A stretch of DNA of 64,000 bases from Flexibacter flexilis DSM 6793. GTDB lineage: Bacteria; Bacteroidota; Bacteroidia; Cytophagales; Flexibacteraceae. The position numbers and the translations under genes were made by a program. This document shows, piece after piece, positions 34,944 through 43,979 of this stretch. The stretch's first letter is position 1. Each line of letters begins with the position of its first letter. Location: NCBI RefSeq assembly GCF_900112255.1, contig NZ_FOLE01000002.1, forward strand, positions 255,854-319,853, in the 5' to 3' direction. The notes beneath the pieces are model-generated. The model saw only the letters and a list, made by a program, of their open reading frames with translations. It made no database searches and was not told the origin of the DNA.

Positions 34944-36134
34944 TTATTTTAATTGATTATCAGCCATTTGTTTTTTGAGTTGGCGTGCGGCAAATGCGTA
35001 GCCACCTTCGGCACTGTCTATAAAATGCACTTCGCGGCCTGTGTTCTCGTACATGAGACAAGTCATCAAAGCGCGATCAGAAGCATGAACCCCGTAATAA
35101 ATTTGGCCTTGCTGATATACACTTTCCAGATAGGCCGCCAGCCGCTCCCGATTGGCACGCGTACACGACAATACCATTTTGAGTGTGCCATCGTATTTAC
35201 GAAAATCAGAAGCAATCATGTTTGTTTTTTTTACGTCCAACACGCGGGCTTTGTGTTTGCGATACGTGATATTAAGCCGCAAGCGCAAAATCCATTTCAA
35301 ATTAAAAGATTCTTGTTTGGCGATTTTCAAAAAGCGCGCATAGTCCTCGCCTCCTTTAGTTTGGCGCGAAAGTATCGTAGCTTCTTTCGTAAAATACGAC
35401 TCATCGGCCAGCTTCATGTTTTCTTCCGAAAGCGGATGATAGTCTTGTTCCGTGCCGAGTATGTTTTGTATTCCCTCAAAAATATCTTTGAGCAACTGCT
35501 TGTCAGCTTCTTTTTTGAGCTTAATAATCAACGAAATGGTTTCGCCTTTGTGGCTTTTGATGTCCTGCCAACGGCACGTAAAACCCGAAAAATCGGCTTT
35601 TTGCTGCGGCACATAATCTTCTGGCACAGCGTACAAATGCCCTTCCGTGCGGCTTTTTAGCTTGCTTTCGGCATAATCCAAACCGCTACCGCTAATCATG
35701 GCCTGATTGTAGGGCTGCGACACCTTGAATTTGGCGATGTCGATGCGCTCGCCGACCGCGTAAATATCGGCCACACGCAAAAAACCAATCCGCAAATCCA
35801 ATTTAAAATGCTCGCGGCACATCTGGCGCGTATCCACCAAAATATCTTTTACCTGCGGGGCGATTGCCTCAGGAATCAGAAATGTGATGCCATCGCCACC
35901 GAAAACAAACGGATAATCCAAATCTTTATACAGATTAGAAACAGCCATCGTGGCAATGCCTCCCGCAATATTTACGTCTTTGTAGCGGCCTTCCTCAATG
36001 GCTTTGGTAGAGCCCATCACGTCCGTAATGACCACATACCAATCAGGCGGCACGGGCACGTATGTACTATCGTCAAATATTTTCTCAAAGTCCGTTACAA
36101 GCGGCAAATCTCTGTAAAAATGGTAGTTGGGCAT
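34944..36134 (-). CDS. DUF3095 protein, nucleotidyl-cyclase-like
   Basis: 396-residue soluble protein of the DUF3095 family. The N-terminal part resembles a class III nucleotidyl cyclase: VVITDVMGST (D38) and FVFGGDGITFLIP (D81), the two putative metal-binding Asp residues 43 positions apart as in true cyclases. The substrate-specifying and transition-state residues cannot be confirmed from sequence alone. The C-terminal half contains SLIIKLKKEAD and several charged helices of unknown role. It has no membrane segment and no attached sensor. Making a cyclic nucleotide is a reasonable hypothesis. It lies between the tRNA and a terminator and is probably monocistronic. Confidence 0.75.
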   Translation of the reverse strand: MPNYHFYRDLPLVTDFEKIFDDSTYVPVPPDWYVVITDVMGSTKAIEEGRYKDVNIAGGIATMAVSNLYKDLDYPFVFGGDGITFLIPEAIAPQVKDILVDTRQMCREHFKLDLRIGFLRVADIYAVGERIDIAKFKVSQPYNQAMISGSGLDYAESKLKSRTEGHLYAVPEDYVPQQKADFSGFTCRWQDIKSHKGETISLIIKLKKEADKQLLKDIFEGIQNILGTEQDYHPLSEENMKLADESYFTKEATILSRQTKGGEDYARFLKIAKQESFNLKWILRLRLNITYRKHKARVLDVKKTNMIASDFRKYDGTLKMVLSCTRANRERLAAYLESVYQQGQIYYGVHASDRALMTCLMYENTGREVHFIDSAEGGYAFAARQLKKQMADNQLK

Positions 36135-36221
36135 GATATAAAGCGTTAAATGCAGTCATCAAGGTAGGGAAAAAAGCAATTGCGCTACAAATTTTCTTCC
36201 CACAACCTGAAACAGTACAAA

Positions 36222-36265
36222 AAAATGCTCCCCAATCGCTTACATTCGCCATTGGGGAGCATTTT
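36222..36265 (-). terminator. Terminator after the PAS/GAF receptor gene
   Basis: A perfect 15-bp stem (AAAATGCTCCCCAAT 36222-36236 with 36251-36265) and a 14-nt loop. On the minus strand it is followed by a T-run, placing it 22 bp past the receptor stop at 36288. Confidence 0.88.
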
Positions 36266-36287
36266 AATACAAAAACTCAATATTCGT

Positions 36288-39200
36288 TTATTTGGTATTG
36301 CTTTCGCCTAAAGCAAGCTTTAGCTCCTGATTTTTCTGTTTGCAGCGCTCTAGTTCTGAAACGTCTTTCGCAATAATAGCCACTGCAATAATTTGATTGT
36401 CAGTGTTGCGAATAGGGGTATATTTCGCCGTAAAATAAGCATCTATCTTGTCCATTTGCAAATGAGTTGTCTCAGAGAAAGTTTCGCCTGCTTTCAAGAC
36501 ACGATCATAAGTAGCTTTGTATGCTTCATGGTCTGCTGCTGGCAGCAATTCTAATACCGATTTACCTTCTTTTACCTCTAAGCCCTGATAAGCTTGCACC
36601 AACGCGTTATTAAATGTTTTGAGGTTATAGTTTTGATCAATAACCATAATCGAATCATTAGACGCATTGATCAACTCATGCAAGTAACTTTCTTTGTCTT
36701 GTAGGTCTTTAAACAAGCCCTCGATATTCTCTTGATTAGCCGAAAGCTCTTCCATACTCAGATGCAACTGTGCTTGTTGTTCCTCCAATGCCTTGTTTTG
36801 GGATTCAAATTGCGCGGCTATATTTTCAGCATTTTGTTTGGCAATCACCATCTCCGAAACATCTTTCGAGAATATAGAAACCGCCATGACTTCACCATTT
36901 TGGTCGTAAAGTGGGGTATATTGCACAAAATAATACGCATGGAAGCCATCTATTTGGAAAGATACGGTATCTGAGAATCGCTCGCCATCTTTGATACATC
37001 TATCATAAGTAGCTTTGTATTTGGTATGCTCAGTAGGCACTATCAAATCAAAAATACTCATTCCTTCTTTCACGTCTATTCCTACAAAAGCATTCTTTAG
37101 TGTATTATTGAAAGTCAATAGTTTATAGTTGGTGTCAATCACTGTAACAGAATCTGTAGAAGAGTTGATGAGTTCGTGCAAATAGCGTTCTTTGCTTTGT
37201 ACGTCATTGAGCAGCCCCTCGATATTCTCTTGATTAGCCGAAAGCTCTTCCATACTCAGATGCAACTGTGCTTGTTGTTCCTCCAATGCTTTGTTTTGGG
37301 ATTCAAATTGCGCGGCTATATTTTCAGCATTTTGTTTGGCAATCACCATCTCCGATATATCTTTGGCAAATACCGAAACAGCCATTATTTCGTTATTTTG
37401 ATCATAAAGCGGCGTATATTGAGCAAAGAAATAAGCATTAATACCATCCATTTGATAATGTGTGGTTTCCGAAAACTTCTCTCCTTTTTTGAGACTACGA
37501 TCGTAAGTAGCTTTGTAGTTAGTATGCTCGGCAGGCGGCAACAAATCAAAAATATTAGTGCCCTCTGTTACCTCTATTCCTGTATAAGAATTTCTCAAAG
37601 TATTATTGAAACTCAACAACTTGTATTCAGTATCAACCACCATAATCGAATCGCTAGACGAGTTAATCAACTCGTGCAAATAGCGTTCTTTGTTTTGTAC
37701 TTCATTAAACAACCGTTGAATATTCTCTTGATTAGCGGCCAACTCCTCCATACTCTGGCGTAACTCCTCTTCCTGGGCCACAGATGTCTGCAAAAGTACA
37801 TCTACTTCAGCCTCTTTTGCTTTTTGGGCAGTTACGTCAGTGGCAAAAAGCATGATTTTCTGTACATTATTATTTTCGTCAAAAACAGGGCTATAAACAG
37901 CATTGAACCAGACCATTTCGCCAAGAGCAGTTTTGTAAAGGTATACGCCCATAACAGACTTGCCAGCACGCATTGTAGCCCAATTCTGCTCGTAAGCCTC
38001 TGAATTTTTTCTTTCGGGTGGCACCATCGCAACGTGGTGCTTTCCAATAATTGCGGCAGGCGGGAATTTGAGTACTTTATTAAAGTTTTCGTTGGTAGAA
38101 ATAAAATTACCTTCAACGGAAAGTTCGGCCACAATCATAGTCATACTGATACCCTCCAAAATACTATTAGATTCTGCCAGTATTTTTTCGATTTCTTTTC
38201 CTTTCCGCTGGACTTCTTCTTGCGTGGCCTGCATTTCCTCCATATTTTGGCGCAATTCCTCTTCCTGAGCACGCATTTCTTCTGCTTGCTCTTGGCTCTG
38301 TTTCAGCAGTTTAGTAGTACGAGTATTTACCTTTTCTGCAATAATCTCGGAAGCCATCACGTCTGCAAATTGCTTCAAGAAATCTTGCTGATAATCCTCT
38401 ATCTTATTAAATGATGCAAGTTCAATCACCCCCTGTACTTTATCGTTATTGATGAGCGGGAATATAAATAAATGTTTTGGGGTAGCTTCGCCAAGCCCCG
38501 ATGTGATTTTTATATAATTATCAGGGATTTGAGTCATGTAAATAATGTCTCTTTCGAGATATACTTGGCCTACTAATCCTTCTCCAATATTGAGGGTTTT
38601 TTGTACAAATTTTTTACGATTATAAGCCCAACATGCCACCAATTCCAATTGAGTATTATTAACTTGGTCCTCCACAATAAAAAATGAACCTTGATTGGCT
38701 TTTAAATAGCGTACTAAATAACTCAAAACCTCATTATACAAATCAGCAGAAGTGTCATAATTTTTTCTTAAAATTTTACCCAGTTCAGCCAAGCCTGAAG
38801 CCGTCCAATTTTGAATTCTTTCTACTTCTGAAGCCTTTTTCAAATTCACTTTCATGCCATACAAAGAAGATGCAATCTCTCCTTGATTTTGAAAAATAAC
38901 GACTTCTTTATCAAAATTTCCGCTGCCCACTTCGTTGGTAAACTGTCTCAAATTCTCCAGTTCATCTACCAATATATGTAAAGAATTGGTCATTTGTGAG
39001 ACCTCATTATTGGCTGCATCTATCTCTACTTTAGGGAGTTGACCAACCGCTATTTTTTCCAAAATGTCTTTTACCTTAATCACTGGTGCGGCGATCTGCT
39101 CGCCGATATAATGCGACAAACCAAACAAAATCAGGCCAGTAACAACAATTATTGACAAAATAATCAATATACCGTATTTGTTGATTTTAATTAAATCATT

Positions 39201-39767
39201 ATTAGCTTGCTGACGGCGTGTTTCTATCTGAGAAAAAAGCGTAGATTGTTTATCTGCTAGTTTATCAAACAAAGGCTGAAAATCCCTAACAAGCTGATTT
39301 TTTATTACCAAATAAGAGCTATCTTCTTCATGTCTTAATTCGATAATTTTACTGCTATTATTCTGGCAATAAGTCAATAATTTATTGCTTGTTTCGATAA
39401 ACTCTTGTGCCGATTTATGCAAATCTTCATCACTACCAGAAACTGATTCTATGGTTTTTTGTGCTTGAATAAGATCATTTACAGCCTTATTATAATGTGT
39501 TTGTGTTTGGATAATTTGGTCTTTTTCCTCTACAGGATCTAATATAAAAAAAGCAAATATATCACCCCTTAAAATATTATAATATGTTCGCACATTCGTT
39601 ATACTCTCATTGATATTTGCATAATTTTCTAATTTTTTCTGGCGGCTTTCTTGTTCATGTTGCATTGCAAAAAAAACGAAAAAAGAGACGATAAGCCCGC
39701 TAATACCAAACAAGCCTTGAAGTGTTAGCTTTTGCTTGGTTTTCAAATTTTGTAAAATTTTAGCCAT
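36288..39767 (-). CDS. HAMP-GAF-multi-PAS sensory protein without visible output domain
   Basis: 1159-residue membrane sensor. A TM helix near residues 17-35, a periplasmic four-helix-type region and a second TM near 190-215 are followed by HAMP, then a GAF domain (about 320-480), a Glu/Gln-rich coiled coil and four PAS domains (starting about 530, 690, 860 and 1030), each with a SD(S/T)-type start and joined by coiled linkers such as SMEELSANQENI. No histidine kinase, GGDEF, MCP or cyclase domain follows; the protein ends 20 residues after the last PAS. Two linkers are almost identical at DNA level (36718-36857 and 37216-37355). It probably acts by protein-protein contact. The gene stands alone between long spacers. 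Confidence 0.85.
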   Translation of the reverse strand: MAKILQNLKTKQKLTLQGLFGISGLIVSFFVFFAMQHEQESRQKKLENYANINESITNVRTYYNILRGDIFAFFILDPVEEKDQIIQTQTHYNKAVNDLIQAQKTIESVSGSDEDLHKSAQEFIETSNKLLTYCQNNSSKIIELRHEEDSSYLVIKNQLVRDFQPLFDKLADKQSTLFSQIETRRQQANNDLIKINKYGILIILSIIVVTGLILFGLSHYIGEQIAAPVIKVKDILEKIAVGQLPKVEIDAANNEVSQMTNSLHILVDELENLRQFTNEVGSGNFDKEVVIFQNQGEIASSLYGMKVNLKKASEVERIQNWTASGLAELGKILRKNYDTSADLYNEVLSYLVRYLKANQGSFFIVEDQVNNTQLELVACWAYNRKKFVQKTLNIGEGLVGQVYLERDIIYMTQIPDNYIKITSGLGEATPKHLFIFPLINNDKVQGVIELASFNKIEDYQQDFLKQFADVMASEIIAEKVNTRTTKLLKQSQEQAEEMRAQEEELRQNMEEMQATQEEVQRKGKEIEKILAESNSILEGISMTMIVAELSVEGNFISTNENFNKVLKFPPAAIIGKHHVAMVPPERKNSEAYEQNWATMRAGKSVMGVYLYKTALGEMVWFNAVYSPVFDENNNVQKIMLFATDVTAQKAKEAEVDVLLQTSVAQEEELRQSMEELAANQENIQRLFNEVQNKERYLHELINSSSDSIMVVDTEYKLLSFNNTLRNSYTGIEVTEGTNIFDLLPPAEHTNYKATYDRSLKKGEKFSETTHYQMDGINAYFFAQYTPLYDQNNEIMAVSVFAKDISEMVIAKQNAENIAAQFESQNKALEEQQAQLHLSMEELSANQENIEGLLNDVQSKERYLHELINSSTDSVTVIDTNYKLLTFNNTLKNAFVGIDVKEGMSIFDLIVPTEHTKYKATYDRCIKDGERFSDTVSFQIDGFHAYYFVQYTPLYDQNGEVMAVSIFSKDVSEMVIAKQNAENIAAQFESQNKALEEQQAQLHLSMEELSANQENIEGLFKDLQDKESYLHELINASNDSIMVIDQNYNLKTFNNALVQAYQGLEVKEGKSVLELLPAADHEAYKATYDRVLKAGETFSETTHLQMDKIDAYFTAKYTPIRNTDNQIIAVAIIAKDVSELERCKQKNQELKLALGESNTK
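36718..36857. repeat. 140-bp near-identical direct repeat, copy 1 (inside receptor gene)
   Basis: This stretch is repeated at 37216-37355, offset 498 bp (166 codons), with only one mismatch seen by eye (CCTTG versus CTTTG). It encodes the coiled linker between PAS domains. The flanking PAS sequences are clearly more diverged, which suggests recent duplication or gene conversion limited to the linker. Confidence 0.85.
37216..37355. repeat. 140-bp near-identical direct repeat, copy 2 (inside receptor gene)
   Basis: Partner of the repeat at 36718-36857. Recombination between the two copies would delete or duplicate exactly one PAS-plus-linker unit of 166 codons while keeping the frame. A third, more diverged linker lies around 37700-37760. 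Confidence 0.85.
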
Positions 39768-40192
39768 ATACTGTTTTGCTGAAAATTGTTGAAAGATGGA
39801 TTAGCAAAGATACATTTTTAGTATAATTTCACGATTACTTGTAATAAAATTTTATTACATGATTTGTGTTGTATTTTATACTCAATTATTACACTTTAAT
39901 TTCAATAAACGATGTATGTTTTCATCTTTTTTAAAACAGAAAATATGCAAAAAATAACACAAAAAAAAATAAATACACTGATAATCAAAGAATCACAAAA
40001 CAATAAATATGGTTATTCCATGTAAAAAGAAATATCATTTTAGGAAAAAATATCACTCATAAATAACACAAATTACACATTACTCTAATGCAAGAAACAC
40101 TTCCCTTAACACAATACACCCAACTATAATCAGATTATCTTTTTCAAACATTTTGGCATATAATTAGTTTTACGATAAACTTATTATATACA
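39768..40192. other. Long intergenic region between divergent receptor genes
   Basis: 425 bp, very AT-rich, between the minus-strand PAS/GAF receptor and the plus-strand TonB receptor. A perfect -7 element on the minus strand (TATCTTTG, 39812-39805) could serve the receptor gene but lacks a clear -33 partner. Upstream of 40193 a TAGTTTTA near 40165 is a weak candidate. No RNA gene, repeat or small ORF with coding character was seen. Confidence 0.4.
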
Positions 40193-42658
40193 ATGAAATC
40201 ACATAAATACATTTTTAGTTTATTCCATATTCTAGTAGTATTATTCAACACAAATGCTCAATCCATGGGCAAAATGGCGGGTTTTGTGCGCGATGCTCGC
40301 ACACAAGAAGCACTTATTGGCGTTTCTATCAAATTAGACGGAACTAATATTGGTGCTGTAACCAACGAAAACGGCTATTATACGATTAATAATATTCCCA
40401 CTCAGAGTTACAACATTACGGCTTCTTACATCGGCTACCAGTCTCTTACAAAATATGATGTGGTCGTTACGTCTGGAAATACGCTGAATCTGAACTTCGC
40501 CATCGAAGAAGCCAACACCGATTTGACGGAAGTCGAGATTAAAGCCAGTCCATTTCTCAAAAATTCTGAAACGCCCAACTCCATACAGTCGCTTTCGGCA
40601 CAAGAAATACAGTCGTACCCTGGCGGAAACAACGACGTGGCCAAAGTGGTGCAATCGTTGCCTGGTGTTTCTGGGTCTGTTGGATTTCGTAATGATTTGA
40701 TTATCAGAGGCGGTGCACCAAACGAAAATGTATATTATCTGGACGGCATCGAGATACCCAACATCAATCACTTTTCCACGCAAGGCAGCGCAGGCGGCCC
40801 CGTCGGGATGCTCAACGTGTCGTTTGTGGAGGACGTAACACTGACTACCAGCGGTTTTAATGCCCGTTACGACAATCCGCTTTCGGGCGTGCTGCAATTC
40901 AAGCAACGCACTGGCAATCAGGAACGTACACAAGGAAACGTGCGATTAGGCGCAAGCGAAGCCGCACTCACGCTCGAGGGTCCTTTGGGAAAAAATGGCC
41001 GCACTACATACATTGTTTCGGCGCGTCGGTCTTATCTACAGTTTTTGTTTAAAGCCATCGGGCTGCCGTTTTTGCCTGATTATTGGGATTATCAGTACAA
41101 AATCAGCCACAAACTCACGGCTAAAGACGAAATTAGTGTAGTGGGTTTGGGTTCTATTGATAATTTTGAATTTAATCCGCCCGAATATCGCGCCAATTTC
41201 ACGGACGAAGAACGCAAAGATTATTTCGAGAATTTGGCCATTTTGGACAGAATCCCGCTCCTAACACAGCGCAGCAGCACGGGCGGGCTTACGTGGAAAC
41301 ACCTCCAAGAAGGCGGAAAAGGCTTTTTTACGCTGACGGCCAGCACGAATTTTCTGGACAATCGCGCCGAAAAATACGACAACAACGACCCGTCTCAGAC
41401 GCTACGCCAAAAGCTCAAATCCACGGAGACCGAAAATAAATTGCGATTCGAACACACGCTTTTCCACGACAAATGGACTTTTAGTTACGGGGCAACGCTC
41501 CAACGCGCACACTACGCCAACGCCACCTATCTGCTGTTGCGCCGAGCCGCCACCGACGAAAACGGCAACCCAATAGCCGCCGATTTTATTGACTATAACA
41601 ATACACTTACGTTTGCAAAATATGGCGTTTTCGGACAAGTTTCGCGCAACTTTTTAAGCGACAAACTCAAACTTTCGGCAGGGCTGCGCAGCGATGGCAA
41701 CACCTATACAACCGACGGAAATAACCTTAGCAAAACCATCTCGCCACGTTTGGCGGCTTGTTACGCTTTAGCTAAAAATCTGAATATCAATACTTCCGTA
41801 GGCCGTTATTACAAATTAGCTCCTTATACCGTGCTTGGTTTTGAAGATAACACAGGCACGCGCGTAAACAAAAATGCGGGTTACATCAGCAGTAATCACG
41901 CGGTTTTGGGATTGGAATATCTGCCCACACCATCCACACGCATCACACTGGAAGGTTTCTACAAATATTATAATCGCTACCCCGTATCCGTGCACGATAG
42001 CGTTTCTTTGGCCAACTTGGGCGGCGATTTCGGGACACTCGGTAACGAGGCCACCGCACCTGTCGGCAAAATGCGCACTTACGGTTTTGAGTTTTTATTG
42101 CAACAAAAATTGACCAAAAACTTCTACGGCATTTTGGCCTACACCTATTATTTCAGTGAAGCCACCGCCTACGGAAACACTTACAAACCAACGGCTTGGG
42201 ACAACCGACATTTGCTATCGTTTACGGGGGGTTACAAATTGCCGCGCAACTGGGAACTTGGTTTACGCTTCAGATTTTTGGGAAAAGCCCCCTACTCTCC
42301 CACCGACACCACCGCGTCTTTGGCGCAATATTCGGCCACAGGCCAAGCCGTTTTGGACTACAGTCGCGTGAACAGTCTGCGTGTGGCTTCGGCGTACCGC
42401 ACTTTGGATATTCGGGTAGATAAAAAATGGAATTTCAAACGCTGGTCGCTGGATATTTACGCGGAAGTGCAGAATGTTTTGAATACAAAAAACTATTCTG
42501 ACCCTTCGTTTACGCTCCAACGCAACCCCGACGGCACGATTCGCACCAAAAATGGGCAACCTTATTCGCCGAGCCAGCCATTCAATGCCTACGCGACTTT
42601 TATCGAAAACACGAGCGGTTCGCGCCTGCCAAGTATTGGTATGATTGTGCAGTTTTAA
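40193..42658 (+). CDS. TonB-dependent receptor with carboxypeptidase-D-like domain
   Basis: 821-residue outer-membrane receptor. The signal sequence (YIFSLFHILVVLFNTNAQ) precedes a CarboxypepD_reg-like domain (about residues 28-115, GFVRDARTQEALIGVSIKLDGTNIGAVTN), a plug domain (SLPGVSGSVGFRNDLIIRGGAPNENVYYLDGIEI) and a 22-strand barrel ending in Phe (GMIVQF), as outer-membrane proteins do. It would import a siderophore, metal complex or carbohydrate using TonB energy. There is no SusD partner next to it, so it is not a polysaccharide-utilisation pair. It is monocistronic: a hairpin terminator follows. Confidence 0.92.
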   Translation: MKSHKYIFSLFHILVVLFNTNAQSMGKMAGFVRDARTQEALIGVSIKLDGTNIGAVTNENGYYTINNIPTQSYNITASYIGYQSLTKYDVVVTSGNTLNLNFAIEEANTDLTEVEIKASPFLKNSETPNSIQSLSAQEIQSYPGGNNDVAKVVQSLPGVSGSVGFRNDLIIRGGAPNENVYYLDGIEIPNINHFSTQGSAGGPVGMLNVSFVEDVTLTTSGFNARYDNPLSGVLQFKQRTGNQERTQGNVRLGASEAALTLEGPLGKNGRTTYIVSARRSYLQFLFKAIGLPFLPDYWDYQYKISHKLTAKDEISVVGLGSIDNFEFNPPEYRANFTDEERKDYFENLAILDRIPLLTQRSSTGGLTWKHLQEGGKGFFTLTASTNFLDNRAEKYDNNDPSQTLRQKLKSTETENKLRFEHTLFHDKWTFSYGATLQRAHYANATYLLLRRAATDENGNPIAADFIDYNNTLTFAKYGVFGQVSRNFLSDKLKLSAGLRSDGNTYTTDGNNLSKTISPRLAACYALAKNLNINTSVGRYYKLAPYTVLGFEDNTGTRVNKNAGYISSNHAVLGLEYLPTPSTRITLEGFYKYYNRYPVSVHDSVSLANLGGDFGTLGNEATAPVGKMRTYGFEFLLQQKLTKNFYGILAYTYYFSEATAYGNTYKPTAWDNRHLLSFTGGYKLPRNWELGLRFRFLGKAPYSPTDTTASLAQYSATGQAVLDYSRVNSLRVASAYRTLDIRVDKKWNFKRWSLDIYAEVQNVLNTKNYSDPSFTLQRNPDGTIRTKNGQPYSPSQPFNAYATFIENTSGSRLPSIGMIVQF

Positions 42659-42676
42659 AGAAGAAAACATCATAAT

Positions 42677-42713
42677 AAAGCAAAAAGCCACCTAATTGGT
42701 GGCTTTTGCTTTA
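42677..42713. terminator. Bidirectional terminator
   Basis: A stem of about 15 bp (AAAGCAAAAAGCCACC with GGTGGCTTTTGCTTT, one unpaired base, 5-nt loop) lies between the TonB receptor and the convergent gene at 42711. It has T-rich and A-rich flanks suitable for both strands. Confidence 0.85.
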
Positions 42714-43568
42714 TTTCTTAAACTGTTCTGATTTGTGGGTGTAGTGCTTTTTATTATCAAAACCAACGTAGTTTATACCCTCACAGTATTTAATATTCCC
42801 ATCTAAAACATTCGTTCCCCAAAAGCTTATAAATTCAAGAAGGGGCAACTCCTTTACAAAGGCAAGGCTTTTAATTTCGCCCGATTCAGACAATATTATT
42901 TTTTTCAGGGATTTCACTTTCCCTAAAGTTTCATAATCATTTATTTTCTTGCACTGCTCCACTTGTATTTCTTCAAGGCTGCCTGATAAGGCTTGCAATG
43001 CTGCTATAGCTTCCAATTTAGAAGCACTAAATATTTCAAGTTTCTTAAGATTGCTATAACGCTCAACACCATGCAGAGTGGTAGTGTCTGCTTTTATTAA
43101 ACTTAAATGCTCCAAGATTTCAAGAGTTGGTATAGCTGATAAATCTTTGGTTTTAGACTTGTAATCACTAATTGTTAGTCTTTTTAACTTTACACAATTC
43201 TCTAACCCTTTTAACCTATCCGTAATACTACAATTGAGTGAAACAAGATTAGGAAAGCTGTTTAAATCAATGGTATCCTTTTTATTATCAAGAGCTCCTA
43301 ATAAGGTTAGATTATGAAATTCTTCTAAACCTTTATAATTGATTTTCTCACTTGCAATTACTAACTCTTGAATCAAATTACTGACAGGTATTATTGATAT
43401 TAAGTCACTTGCAACAAATCCAGTCAAGTGATCAAGCATTACTCTCTTAATGTTATTTTCTTTAATGTAATTTATTGAAAGTTCAGCTCTACTGCTGTCA
43501 AAAAGAAAACTATCTATGCCGTCAATACTCGGCATTAGTTTAAGCCCGTTATCTAATATTTTAATCAT
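42711..43568 (-). CDS. Leucine-rich-repeat-like protein, candidate immunity protein
   Basis: 285-residue soluble protein built of degenerate leucine-rich repeats: units such as LEEFHNLTLLGAL, FPNLVSLNCSI, LENCVKLKRLTI, VERYSNLKKLEI and LPLLEFISFWG recur every 20-25 residues from about residue 60 to 260. There is no signal peptide. Its ATG is 3 nt after the stop of the toxin-tip fragment, the usual arrangement of a polymorphic toxin and its immunity gene, so an immunity role is inferred. Base composition is more AT-rich than the flanking TonB and efflux genes, consistent with transfer. It could also be an unrelated cytosolic LRR protein. Confidence 0.6.
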   Translation of the reverse strand: MIKILDNGLKLMPSIDGIDSFLFDSSRAELSINYIKENNIKRVMLDHLTGFVASDLISIIPVSNLIQELVIASEKINYKGLEEFHNLTLLGALDNKKDTIDLNSFPNLVSLNCSITDRLKGLENCVKLKRLTISDYKSKTKDLSAIPTLEILEHLSLIKADTTTLHGVERYSNLKKLEIFSASKLEAIAALQALSGSLEEIQVEQCKKINDYETLGKVKSLKKIILSESGEIKSLAFVKELPLLEFISFWGTNVLDGNIKYCEGINYVGFDNKKHYTHKSEQFKK

Positions 43569-43571
43569 AAT

Positions 43572-43892
43572 TTATTCCCCTAACAGTTTTTTACCTGGCG
43601 ACCAGATTTTATTATAAAGCAATGAATTAGGGTCGTATCTTGTAGGACGTCCAATATTCTTCATCATATTATATTCATTAATAAATGCCTCCCTTGTACT
43701 TGATGCTGGATAAAATGTGCTTCTTTGAAGCTTGTCACCGTATGTAGTTTCAATACGTTTAATTGACAGCCTCATTCGAGGCTCTAATCCCTTTCCAACA
43801 TAGAATTTTCCACTCTGGAACTCTAACAAATAGGATCCGCTTACTTGCTCTCCCCCCTCATCAGCAACCTCTAAAGCACCTTCGTGCAGTCC
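43572..43892 (-). pseudogene. Orphan C-terminal toxin domain, GIY-YIG-like (5'-truncated)
   Basis: An open frame of 106 codons after an in-frame TAG (43895-43893), without an ATG start; the first possible start is a TTG at 43829 giving 85 residues. The N-terminal part (GLHEGALEVADEGGE) looks like a linker of a longer protein. The next part has GKFYVGKG followed by Arg residues and a later Glu in INEYNMM, the spacing of a GIY-YIG nuclease core (the first GIY replaced by YLLEF). I read it as the C-terminal tip of a polymorphic toxin left after loss of the rest, followed by its immunity gene. It may still be expressed from an alternative start. Confidence 0.55.
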
Positions 43893-43979
43893 CTAAGATT
43901 TCATACGCATATTATGGAATTACAGTTATTCAAGCTAACATTATAAAATAATTACAACCAAATTTAATTTCAGAACATC

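Noticed and set aside
34860-34944. tRNA-adjacent integration site (attL/attR)
   Set aside because: No repeat of the tRNA 3' end and no integrase were found near tRNA-Leu.
40193-42658. SusC/SusD polysaccharide utilisation pair
   Set aside because: No SusD-like gene is adjacent; a terminator follows the receptor directly.
43763-43951. Small plus-strand frame over the toxin fragment
   Set aside because: It is antisense to the GIY-YIG-like fragment and has no domain or start signals.
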